Assembly: GCA_046594105.1 (NCBI GenBank)
Contig: JBKJQB010000370.1
Span: forward strand, 1-5,276
DNA length: 5,276 bases
Direction: 5' to 3'
Origin: JBDSGC01 sp046594105
GTDB taxonomy: Bacteria; Acidobacteriota; Thermoanaerobaculia; Gp7-AA8
Positions within the stretch are counted from its first letter, which is position 1. Each line of letters begins with the position of its first letter. A program made the translations under genes and the position numbers. This document shows, piece after piece, positions 1 through 4,977 of the stretch. Under the pieces are notes generated by a model. It made no database searches. It saw only the letters and a list, made by a program, of their open reading frames with translations, and was not told the DNA's origin.

Positions 1-62
1 ATGCGATGCTCCAAGAACCTCAAATTTGTCGGTGATCAGTCCGCGTCAGCGGGCGCAAGAAT

Positions 63-89
63 GTAGCCCCCGGCGCCAGCCGGGGGATT
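63..89 (+). repeat. REP-like hairpin repeat, copy 1 (GTAGCCC family)
   Basis: A 27-nt unit with the 5' flank GTAG, a perfect 8-bp stem CCCCCGGC (67-74) and GCCGGGGG (79-86), loop GCCA, and 3' flank ATT. The same architecture, with different but still perfectly paired stems, appears at 4915-4941 and, inverted, at 5033-5059. It is intergenic and is not followed by a T-run, so a dispersed extragenic palindrome is a better reading than a terminator. Confidence 0.6.
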
Positions 90-261
90 GCGGAGCCCAG
101 TCAGAAGTGAGCCCGAGTAGCGGGCGACAGAAACGCTGTGGAAGCTGTCGTCCTGAGGAAAGCCGCGATGAGTCCGCGCCTTCCCCCAGGACTTGGAAAA
201 CGCCGGCCAACAACCCCGCCGTTTCCCACAGCTCCCACGGCGCCGCTACCGGCAAAATGCC

Positions 262-286
262 TGGACCAGTTTTTGGGGGCAGACCA
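262..286 (-). mobile_element. Possible solo terminal repeat of an insertion sequence
   Basis: Read on the minus strand this 25-nt stretch begins TGGTCTGCCCCCAAAAACTG and ends GTCCA. A TG start, a C-run and an A-run followed by a TGGTCCA-type word resemble terminal inverted repeats of IS3-like elements as I remember them. No mate copy and no transposase frame is visible in the window, so at best it is a solo end or decayed remnant. Chance resemblance is a real alternative. Confidence 0.2.
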
Positions 287-314
287 TCCAGCCGGCGCTG
301 TTCGGCGAGATCCT

Positions 315-360
315 GCGGGCAGGATGCCCGCGGACCGGCCGGCAGGATGCCGGCGCTCCG
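315..360. repeat. Two tandem 23-nt hairpin repeats
   Basis: Units 315-337 and 338-360 match at 19 of 23 positions. Each forms a 6-bp stem around the loop AGGAT: GCGGGC/GCCCGC in the first and GCCGGC/GCCGGC in the second. Two of the four differences fall at paired stem positions (unit positions 3 and 15) and swap G-C for C-G, so pairing is kept. The units lie 31 bp beyond the rsmA stop codon. They could act as a transcript 3' end structure, but there is no T-run, so a small palindromic repeat array is preferred. Confidence 0.6.
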
Positions 361-390
361 AAGGCAGCAAGATCCTGCACAGTGCCGGCC

Positions 391-1167
391 TCAGGACGAT
401 GGAGGGATGGTGCCTCGCAGCTTCGGCAGGAGCGCAGCGAATGCATCCAGCGACAACTCTTCCGCGCGGGTGGTGTGAGGCAACTGTGCTTCGGCAACTG
501 CGCGCTCCGCGCCGGCGCGGTCCAGGCCCTGCCAACTGATCAAGTTGTTGACCAGTGTCTTCCGGCGCATCCGGAAGGCCATGCTGATCAGGCCGAGGAG
601 GTCGTCGGATAGGTAGGGCCGAGGATCGGGATCGAGCACCACCACCGCGCTGCGAACCTTGGGCGGGGGATAGAACGATTTCGGCTCCAGCGTGAGGAGG
701 ATGCGGGCGCGGGCGAAGAGCTGCGTGTAGAGCGTGAGGTATCCGTACGCTTCATCGCCCGGTTTCGCCACCAGGCGGTCCGCCACTTCCTTCTGCAGCA
801 TGAAGACGGCGCGGCGACAATGCGGATCGGCGATCACGCGGCGCAGGATCGGCGTGCCGGCGTTGTAGGGGAGATTCCCCACGGCCCGGAAGGGTTGGGT
901 GGGAAGGGCCGTCTCCAGGGCGTCCTGGCAACGGAGCTCCACCCGATCGCCGAAGCGCTGCGTCAGCGCCGCTGTCAACTCCGGGTCGATCTCGATCGCC
1001 AGCACCTCATTGGGAAACGCCGCCAGCCCCTCGGTCAGGATCCCCTCGCCGGGTCCGATCTCGAGGATCAAGTCGCCCGCCTCCGGCTCCACCGCCGCCA
1101 CGATCCGGGCCACCGCCCCCCGGTTCCGGAGAAAATTCTGCCCCCACTTCTTCTTCGGCCGGACCAT
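391..1167 (-). CDS. rsmA: 16S rRNA (adenine1518-N6/adenine1519-N6) dimethyltransferase RsmA/KsgA
   Basis: The enzyme uses S-adenosylmethionine to dimethylate two adjacent adenines in the 3'-terminal hairpin of 16S rRNA, a late step and checkpoint in small-subunit assembly in the cytoplasm. The 258-residue product is close to the usual family length and carries the family motifs in order: GQNFL at 9-13, the SAM loop EIGPGEG at 36-42, acidic E59 in AIEID, D82 in QDALE, catalytic NLPY at 98-101, KEVADRL at 126-132, the FYPPPKV region at 165-171, and RRKTLVNNL at 201-209 in the C-terminal domain. An in-frame TAG lies 15 bp before the ATG, so this is the first possible ATG. No good Shine-Dalgarno is present: GAGGT is about 14 nt away. 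Nothing looks truncated. The gene stands alone and is divergent from the radical SAM gene. Confidence 0.96.
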   Translation of the reverse strand: MVRPKKKWGQNFLRNRGAVARIVAAVEPEAGDLILEIGPGEGILTEGLAAFPNEVLAIEIDPELTAALTQRFGDRVELRCQDALETALPTQPFRAVGNLPYNAGTPILRRVIADPHCRRAVFMLQKEVADRLVAKPGDEAYGYLTLYTQLFARARILLTLEPKSFYPPPKVRSAVVVLDPDPRPYLSDDLLGLISMAFRMRRKTLVNNLISWQGLDRAGAERAVAEAQLPHTTRAEELSLDAFAALLPKLRGTIPPSS

Positions 1168-1176
1168 CAGAGCTGG

Positions 1177-1182
1177 AGACTA
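1177..1182 (-). promoter_or_regulatory. Candidate -10 element of rsmA
   Basis: The minus strand reads TAGTCT, nine bases before the rsmA ATG. It matches the TANNNT form of a -10 hexamer and would start transcription within a few bases of the ATG. No convincing -35 lies 17 bp upstream. Similar hexamers precede two other genes of the window at 7 and 11 nt. Support comes from that recurrence rather than from this site alone. Confidence 0.3.
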
Positions 1183-1202
1183 CCTCAGGGCCGTCCCATC
1201 AG

Positions 1203-1447
1203 CCGTCGTCCTGAGTGGGCCGCCTTTCGGAACGCCGGCCCAACGTCGAGAGTCCTTCTCCCCGTCGCAGCGGGGAGAAGGTGGCCGTAGGCCGGATGAG
1301 GGGTCGATCCTTCCCATCCAGGATCCCCTCACCCCCGCTTCGCGGCACCCTCTCCCCGGCGCCCCGGGGAGAGGGACGCTCGATGAGAGAGTTTGTCATC
1401 ACTGCTTCCACGGCGCCCCGCGCCGTCTTCCGGCTCAAGGATGACGG
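1203..1447. repeat. Outer imperfect inverted repeat around the REPIN-like element
   Basis: The left arm CCGTCGTCCTGAG (1203-1215) is mirrored by CTCAAGGATGACGG (1434-1447), whose complement is CCGTCATCCTTGAG: one substitution and one inserted base. The arms enclose the REPIN-like element. The left arm's GTCGTCCTGAG also occurs at 147-157, so the word is probably a dispersed repeat of its own. The nesting could reflect one larger mobile palindrome or independent insertions. Confidence 0.4.
1254..1375. repeat. REPIN-like element: two REP units in inverted orientation
   Basis: The left unit (1254-1303) contains a perfect 10-bp hairpin, CTTCTCCCCG (1255-1264) with CGGGGAGAAG (1271-1280), then a G/C-rich hairpin-like stretch and TGAGGGG. 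The right unit (1325-1375) is its inverted relative: CCCCTCA, a hairpin CCGC-TTCG-CGG, then CTCTCCCC paired with GGGGAGAG. The 21-bp spacer is itself flanked by GATCC (1306-1310) and GGATC (1321-1325), so the whole element can fold into one long cruciform. CTCTCCCC-type palindromes followed by TGAGGGG are familiar dispersed intergenic repeats in GC-rich bacteria. The position between divergent genes argues against a terminator. Confidence 0.7.
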
Positions 1448-1520
1448 TCCGCTGCCTCCTCCTCTACACCGGAACATCCCATGCTCTCTCCCCGTTAGAC
1501 GCACGTGACTGCCGGGCCGT

Positions 1521-2609
1521 ATGTCCGAAAGGGCGGTCCCCTCGAGCACCATGACTCCAACTTCTGCGGCAGAGCTTCGCGTCAACCCGTTCCTGCATAT
1601 CGATGCGGAGCGGATCTACAACCCGTTGACCGATCGTGCGCTGACACCGCTCGATCCGGAGTACCCATCGGTGCGCCGCGCGATCGACGGCGGCGAGCCC
1701 GAGCCGGCGCTGCTCGACGGCGGCTGGCTGGTGCGCGGGGACGTGTCCGCGAGCTACCACCTGAAGATCGTCTCGCTGGAGACGCTGACCACCTGCAACC
1801 AGAAGTGCTACTTCTGCCCGGTATCGATCGCCCCTCGTGCCGACTACGCCATGCCCACCGAGCTGTTCGAGCGGATTGTGGACGAGCTGAAGGGCTACCG
1901 CGACACACTGGAGAGCGTGTTCCTGCAGAGCTACAACGAGCCGACGCTGGACAAGCGCTTTCTCGATCAGTGCCGCACCCTGTTCGCCGCCGGCCTTCCG
2001 GTGGCCGTGCTCAGCAACGGAACGGGACTGACGCCGTTGAAGGTGGATGCGCTCATCGCCGACGGCCCGCTGCGCTATCTGTGCATCAACTTGTCGACAC
2101 TCGATCGCGAACGCTATCTCCGCGACCGCGGCGCCGATCATCTGGAAGTCGTGCTGCGCAACCTGGAGTACGCGAAGTCGCGGCCGGTGGCCGAGCAGAT
2201 GAACATCGTGGTGCTGGGAACCGGCAACGAAGTCCATCAGTCGGACTTCGAAGCGGTGCGCGAGCATTTCGCAGGAAGCCGCTTCCAGGTGGAGAAGCAC
2301 ATCGTCATGGATCGCGCCGGATGGCTCGACATCGGACTGAAGGCTTCCACTCAAAGCCGCCAGCTCGCCGGATGCGACAACGTCGGCTCCCGTCCGCTGC
2401 AGCATCTGCACATCACGCCCTACGGCAAGTGCGTCCTCTGCTGCGAGGACTACGACGAGCGCTACGTGGTCGGTGACGTCGCCTCCAGCTCCATTCGCGA
2501 GGTGCTGGAAGGGCCGGAGCTGGCGAAGATGCGACGCTGGGTCTACGGTCTGGAAGAAGCGCCGGCCGACTTCATGTGCCGCGACTGCGTGTTCGCCCGA
2601 ACGCGCTGA
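1521..2609 (+). CDS. Radical SAM protein with C-terminal SPASM/twitch-like domain
   Basis: The 362-residue protein has the radical SAM signature CNQKCYFC, with C92, C96 and C99 binding the [4Fe-4S] cluster that cleaves SAM to the 5'-deoxyadenosyl radical. YNEP at 139-142 sits where the family has its GGEP SAM-binding motif. The C-terminus has C285, then PYGKCVLCC (C304, C307, C308), GDV, and CRDC (C353, C356), which resembles a SPASM domain. The protein ends six residues after C356, so the later cysteines of a full SPASM are absent, suggesting one auxiliary cluster. SPASM enzymes often modify peptides or proteins, but several other roles occur; the substrate is not evident and no precursor peptide is seen nearby. 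No strong Shine-Dalgarno marks the ATG; M11 (1551) is an alternative start. It is divergent from rsmA and convergent with the methyltransferase. Confidence 0.88.
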   Translation: MSERAVPSSTMTPTSAAELRVNPFLHIDAERIYNPLTDRALTPLDPEYPSVRRAIDGGEPEPALLDGGWLVRGDVSASYHLKIVSLETLTTCNQKCYFCPVSIAPRADYAMPTELFERIVDELKGYRDTLESVFLQSYNEPTLDKRFLDQCRTLFAAGLPVAVLSNGTGLTPLKVDALIADGPLRYLCINLSTLDRERYLRDRGADHLEVVLRNLEYAKSRPVAEQMNIVVLGTGNEVHQSDFEAVREHFAGSRFQVEKHIVMDRAGWLDIGLKASTQSRQLAGCDNVGSRPLQHLHITPYGKCVLCCEDYDERYVVGDVASSSIREVLEGPELAKMRRWVYGLEEAPADFMCRDCVFARTR

Positions 2610-2665
2610 TTGTTCAGGATTCCTGAGGCGCGCAGAAGCCTGGCAAAGGAAACAGCGATTTGAGA

Positions 2666-2683
2666 GCACAGACAGGTCTGTGC
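2666..2683. terminator. Hairpin in the convergent spacer, possible bidirectional terminator
   Basis: GCACAGA (2666-2672) pairs perfectly with TCTGTGC (2677-2683) around CAGG. It lies between the 3' ends of two convergent genes, where a shared terminator is expected. No T-run follows on either strand, so intrinsic termination would be weak. A smaller hairpin TCAGG/CCTGA follows the radical SAM stop codon more closely. Confidence 0.3.
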
Positions 2684-2691
2684 CACGCAGA

Positions 2692-3447
2692 TCACCGCTC
2701 GAACGTCAGCAGCCGGTAGACGTAGGTTCCGTCGGCATATCGATCGCGATACTTCTTTCCGCTGGTCACCAGCTCTTCGATCTGCGCATCCGTCACGCCG
2801 AGATCGCGACTCAACTCTTCGCGGAATCCTGGAATACGGTCGCGGAAGTACTCCATGGTCGGTGCCGCTCTGGCGGAGAGATCCATCTCTTCGATCAACG
2901 CGAATCCTGCGCGGGAGGCGGCCTCGAGGAATCCCGGCAGGTCGTGGAGCGCCCCCCCTTCACCCAGCGGGCGGCTGGCGAATTCGTCGAGCACCACCAC
3001 CCGTCCGGTCAGGTCGTAGGCCCTCGCGAACAGAGCATGCGACTCGATGTACTGCGACGACTCCTGGAAGATCACCGCGTCATACGTTTCGTTCTGGATC
3101 TCTTCGAAACGCACGCAGCGCAGCGCGAGCGAGTCCCCGAATCGCGCACGCGTCGCTGCGATCTGCCCGGCATCAGGAGTGATCCCCTCGGCGCGATAGC
3201 CCAGCCGCGTCAAGCGGTCCAGCGTGGTTCCCAGTCCGATTCCCGCATCGAGGAGGCGTGCCGGCGGCGCTGGAAGGCGCGAGAGCAGCAGCTCCGTGGA
3301 GCGCTCCTGCGCAGTCGCCAGCGAGTCATCGGGCGAGTCGAAGAGTCCATAGTGCAGGTACGACACCGACCCCTCTTCCCGCGTCAGGATGTGCATGAAC
3401 ACATTGAGCGGATAGGTGAAGTCGCGGTAGGGTGCCGGGCCTGCCAT
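2692..3447 (-). CDS. Class I SAM-dependent methyltransferase
   Basis: The 251-residue protein has a Rossmann-fold methyltransferase core. Motif I is LLDAGIGLG (65-73, with D67 and the glycine loop), followed by AEGITPDAGQI (86-96) at the end of strand 2, and YDAVIFQESSQYI (122-134) as motif IV. The GITP-x-x-Q style after strand 2 recalls small-molecule C-, N- and O-methyltransferases and cyclopropane-type enzymes that carry G-V/I-T-x-S-x-x-Q, rather than rRNA or DNA methylases. About 60 N-terminal residues precede the core and include an aromatic-rich segment (YLHYGLF, 30-36) that may cap the active site. The substrate cannot be told. The gene is convergent with the radical SAM gene and divergent from the oxygenase gene, so it has its own promoter. 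There is no clear Shine-Dalgarno; a TAGAAT lies 11 nt before the ATG. Confidence 0.85.
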   Translation of the reverse strand: MAGPAPYRDFTYPLNVFMHILTREEGSVSYLHYGLFDSPDDSLATAQERSTELLLSRLPAPPARLLDAGIGLGTTLDRLTRLGYRAEGITPDAGQIAATRARFGDSLALRCVRFEEIQNETYDAVIFQESSQYIESHALFARAYDLTGRVVVLDEFASRPLGEGGALHDLPGFLEAASRAGFALIEEMDLSARAAPTMEYFRDRIPGFREELSRDLGVTDAQIEELVTSGKKYRDRYADGTYVYRLLTFER

Positions 3448-3458
3448 GAAGAGCGCGC

Positions 3459-3464
3459 ATTCTA
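3459..3464 (-). promoter_or_regulatory. Candidate -10 element of the methyltransferase gene
   Basis: The minus strand reads TAGAAT, ending 11 nt before the ATG at 3447. It is one substitution from TATAAT. No -35 match is visible at the usual spacing. The predicted transcript would have a leader of only a few bases. The identical hexamer precedes the lipoprotein gene. Confidence 0.35.
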
Positions 3465-3597
3465 GCCGAGAGATCGAATGGACGGGTCGGTGTGGAGGGC
3501 CATGCCAACCGGCTCTTCACGCCGCCCAGTCTCCCGCCGGCTGAATGACATACTCCGACTCGATCGCACTCGACTTCGTGTGACATCCGGACGTTTC

Positions 3598-4290
3598 ATG
3601 GAAGCACTGACACTCCATCACGAAGCGCGCACGCTGGCTGCGGCCTACGCGGCGGCAAAGCCGTTTCCACACATCGCGCTAGACGGCCTGTTCGACGAGG
3701 CGACGCTGGATCGCGTGCTGGCGGACTTTCCCGATCGCAGCGCGATGAAGTGGATGGAGTTCGACAATCCCCTCGAGAAAAAGCTCGGGTACTTTCATGG
3801 GAGCAGCCGGGTATCCCCGGTCATCCGCGATTTCCTGGAGGCCATGAACGGCTTCGAGATGTTGCTCTGGCTCGAGGCCCTCACGGGAATCGAAGGTCTC
3901 ATCCCGGATCCGTACTTCGGCGGGGGAGGCCTCCATCAGATCGAACCGGGCGGCTTCCTGAAAGTCCACGCGGACTTCAATGTCCACCCGAAGCTCCACC
4001 TCGATCGAAGGCTCAATCTGCTGATCTACCTCAACCATGACTGGCGGGAGGAGTACGGCGGCCATCTCGAGTTGTGGGACCGCTCGGCGCAGCGCTGCGT
4101 GGAGCGCATCCTGCCGACCTTCAATCGCAGCGTGGTGTTCTCGACGACCGACACCTCCTTCCACGGCCATCCGCACCCGCTGTCGTCCCCTGCCGGCATC
4201 ACCCGGAAGTCGGTTTCGCTCTACTACTACACGGCGGGACGACCGGCCGATGAGCGGTCGGCTCCCCACGACACCCTCTTCATTCCGTAA
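3598..4290 (+). CDS. 2-oxoglutarate/Fe(II)-dependent oxygenase (prolyl-4-hydroxylase-like fold)
   Basis: Enzymes of this fold couple oxidative decarboxylation of 2-oxoglutarate to hydroxylation of a substrate. In the 230-residue product the iron ligands are read as H124 and D126 in KVHADF plus H189 in SFHGHP, with R203 in TRKSVSLYYY binding the 2-oxoglutarate carboxylate. The N-terminal PFPHIALDGLFDEATL (22-37) is typical of the start of this family. The frame stays open upstream to ATGs at 3502 and 3478, but that extension of up to 40 residues is arginine-rich and unlike the family, so 3598 is preferred; the only Shine-Dalgarno-like sign is GGA at 3589-3591. A GGAGGG lies just 2 nt before the 3502 ATG, keeping that start possible. 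Relatives hydroxylate proteins, amino acids or small molecules, and the substrate here is unknown. The lipoprotein gene follows after 18 bp. Confidence 0.87.
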   Translation: MEALTLHHEARTLAAAYAAAKPFPHIALDGLFDEATLDRVLADFPDRSAMKWMEFDNPLEKKLGYFHGSSRVSPVIRDFLEAMNGFEMLLWLEALTGIEGLIPDPYFGGGGLHQIEPGGFLKVHADFNVHPKLHLDRRLNLLIYLNHDWREEYGGHLELWDRSAQRCVERILPTFNRSVVFSTTDTSFHGHPHPLSSPAGITRKSVSLYYYTAGRPADERSAPHDTLFIP

Positions 4291-4295
4291 TGCTT

Positions 4296-4301
4296 TAGAA
4301 T
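4296..4301 (+). promoter_or_regulatory. Candidate -10 element of the lipoprotein gene
   Basis: TAGAAT ends 7 nt before the ATG at 4309, in the 18-bp gap after the oxygenase stop codon. It would place the transcription start at or just before the ATG. No -35 is visible. If real, the lipoprotein gene can be transcribed apart from the oxygenase gene. Confidence 0.35.
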
Positions 4302-4308
4302 CGGGCTC

Positions 4309-4788
4309 ATGCGGACCCTCATCGTTCTTTCCCTTCTCGGTCTCACTGTGGCGGGCTGCAAAAAGACCGAGGTCATCAACCCGGGGGGCTCCCCATCGAA
4401 AGTGAACGGTGGCGCTGCGCCCTCTCCGGTGAAGGGCCGGCTCAACGCGGTGATCCGTCCCGACGTGCCGAATTTCGTCGAGAAGTCGCTCATCGGATCG
4501 AAACTCGCCGCCGATGGCACTGTGGAAGCGGAGGAAACCACCTTCACCGCAGGCCAACCGGTATCGCTCACGCTTCACTTCCGGGAATCGCCTGCAGGCC
4601 TGCACGCGGGCGCGAGATGGTATGCGACCGATCCGAAACCGTTCGCGCGCGAAGAGCGGCCGATGAACGGAGCGAAGGTGGTGACCTTCACCTTGAAGTC
4701 GAAGTTGAAGCCTGGTCACTATCGCGCCGAAGGCTACTGGGGCGGCAACCTGGCGGCCGACAAGAAGTTCGAGGTCGTCAAAAAGTAG
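4309..4788 (+). CDS. Hypothetical lipoprotein, likely periplasmic beta-sandwich
   Basis: I do not recognise the family. The 159-residue product starts with a short lipoprotein signal peptide: MR, a hydrophobic core (LIVLSLLGLTV) and the lipobox VAGC with lipidated C17. The following KK suggests no inner-membrane retention signal of the D+2 type. A flexible linker rich in G, S, P and N (about 24-42) leads to a roughly 115-residue domain with alternating strands, such as QPVSLTLHF (83-91), AKVVTFTLK (122-130) and HYRAEGYW (137-144), the last resembling the closing strands of Ig-like accessory domains (GHYRAEGYWGG). This suggests a small extracytoplasmic binding or structural domain tethered to a membrane. 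There are no catalytic motifs. It follows the oxygenase gene by 18 bp and may share its transcript. No Shine-Dalgarno is visible. Confidence 0.8.
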   Translation: MRTLIVLSLLGLTVAGCKKTEVINPGGSPSKVNGGAAPSPVKGRLNAVIRPDVPNFVEKSLIGSKLAADGTVEAEETTFTAGQPVSLTLHFRESPAGLHAGARWYATDPKPFAREERPMNGAKVVTFTLKSKLKPGHYRAEGYWGGNLAADKKFEVVKK

Positions 4789-4795
4789 CTGGGCA

Positions 4796-4817
4796 GGGGG
4801 GGATAGAAATCCCACCC
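4796..4817 (+). terminator. Possible terminator hairpin after the lipoprotein gene
   Basis: GGGGGGGAT (4796-4804) pairs with ATCCCACCC (4809-4817) around AGAA, giving eight pairs and one G-A mismatch. It starts 7 nt after the stop codon, the expected place. The following GTCTTCCCG is not a proper T-run, so the call is tentative. Confidence 0.4.
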
Positions 4818-4891
4818 GTCTTCCCGAGCTGAGTGCGCGGCGCCCCGCGCAGTGAGCGGAGCGAACGTAGCGCGACACGGCCGGCAGTCGC

Positions 4892-4906
4892 AGCCGCGGA
4901 GCGGCG
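4892..4906. repeat. 15-nt direct repeat, copy 1
   Basis: AGCCGCGGAGCGGCG is found here and again, identically, 69 nt downstream at 4961-4975. Each copy contains a 5-bp palindrome, GCCGC and GCGGC around GGA. The sequences that follow the two copies differ, so this is a short modular word and not the edge of a longer direct duplication. Confidence 0.6.
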
Positions 4907-4914
4907 GAATCTCC

Positions 4915-4941
4915 GTAGCCCAGCGCGTCAGCGCTGGGATT
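4915..4941 (+). repeat. REP-like hairpin repeat, copy 2 (GTAGCCC family)
   Basis: Flank GTAG, perfect 8-bp stem CCCAGCGC (4919-4926) with GCGCTGGG (4931-4938), loop GTCA, flank ATT. Both flanks match copy 1 at 63-89, while the stem differs by changes that keep pairing. With the inverted copy at 5033-5059 it forms a tail-to-tail pair. Confidence 0.65.
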
Positions 4942-4960
4942 CATGACGCGATGCTGAGGA

Positions 4961-4975
4961 AGCCGCGGAGCGGCG
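4961..4975. repeat. 15-nt direct repeat, copy 2
   Basis: Identical to 4892-4906. This copy lies between the two inverted GTAGCCC-family hairpins, just before the hairpin at 4978-5012. Confidence 0.6.
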
Positions 4976-4977
4976 AC

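Larger units (their letters stand above)
1..390. other. Intergenic block, no supported gene
   Basis: I find no protein family in any frame here, and several overlapping open frames on both strands look like GC-rich chance frames. The block holds a chain of palindromes: a weak hairpin at 41-52 (stem CCGC/GCGG, loop GTCA), the strong repeat at 63-89, a 5-bp hairpin at 111-125 (GCCCG/CGGGC), the word GTCGTCCTGAG at 147-157 that recurs at 1205-1215, a possible insertion-sequence end at 262-286 and two tandem hairpin units at 315-360. The hairpins nearest 390 follow the rsmA stop codon and could help end its transcript, but no T-run follows them. The tail of an upstream gene could lie in the first 35 bases, but nothing identifies it. 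Confidence 0.6.
1168..1520. other. Divergent intergenic region with nested inverted repeats
   Basis: This 353-bp spacer separates divergent rsmA and the radical SAM gene and should hold both promoters. Most of it is palindromic: an outer imperfect inverted repeat (1203-1215 with 1434-1447) encloses an inverted pair of REP-like units (1254-1303 and 1325-1375), and a separate 6-bp hairpin (ACGGCG/CGCCGT) lies at 1410-1426. I see no protein-coding gene in it; the open frames crossing it have no recognisable product. Confidence 0.6.

Noticed and set aside
41..390. A CRISPR array or structured RNA gene such as RNase P RNA (prompted by the word GAGGAAAG near 156-162)
   Set aside because: There are no regularly spaced identical repeats with unique spacers, and the surrounding sequence lacks the conserved pairing regions of RNase P RNA or any tRNA fold.
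26..478. Overlapping open frames on both strands at the left end
   Set aside because: Their products are low-complexity, rich in R, P, S and G, and they run through hairpin repeats and into the rsmA 3' end; none shows a domain or a credible start.
1464..2669. A 401-codon open frame on the minus strand over the radical SAM gene
   Set aside because: It is antisense to a gene with unmistakable CxxxCxxC and SPASM cysteines. Its translation is rich in H, Q, R and A with no family motif, as is typical of reverse frames of GC-rich genes.
2473..3465. A 330-codon plus-strand frame opposite the methyltransferase
   Set aside because: It starts inside the radical SAM gene in another frame and its product has no family features, whereas the minus strand encodes clear methyltransferase motifs.
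3552..3573. Repeated ACTCGA words 10 bp apart before the oxygenase gene, as a possible operator
   Set aside because: Only two six-base copies at one helical turn, with no dyad symmetry; too short to separate from chance.
3448..3597. A precursor-peptide gene or an N-terminal extension of the oxygenase in the divergent spacer
   Set aside because: The only open frame is in phase with the oxygenase, and its arginine-rich product looks like translated spacer. The family-typical N-terminus begins just after the 3598 ATG.
3679..4944. A 421-codon open frame on the minus strand across the oxygenase and lipoprotein genes and into the repeats
   Set aside because: It runs antisense through two supported genes and a non-coding repeat block without any recognisable domain. 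Long stop-free reverse frames are expected at this base composition.
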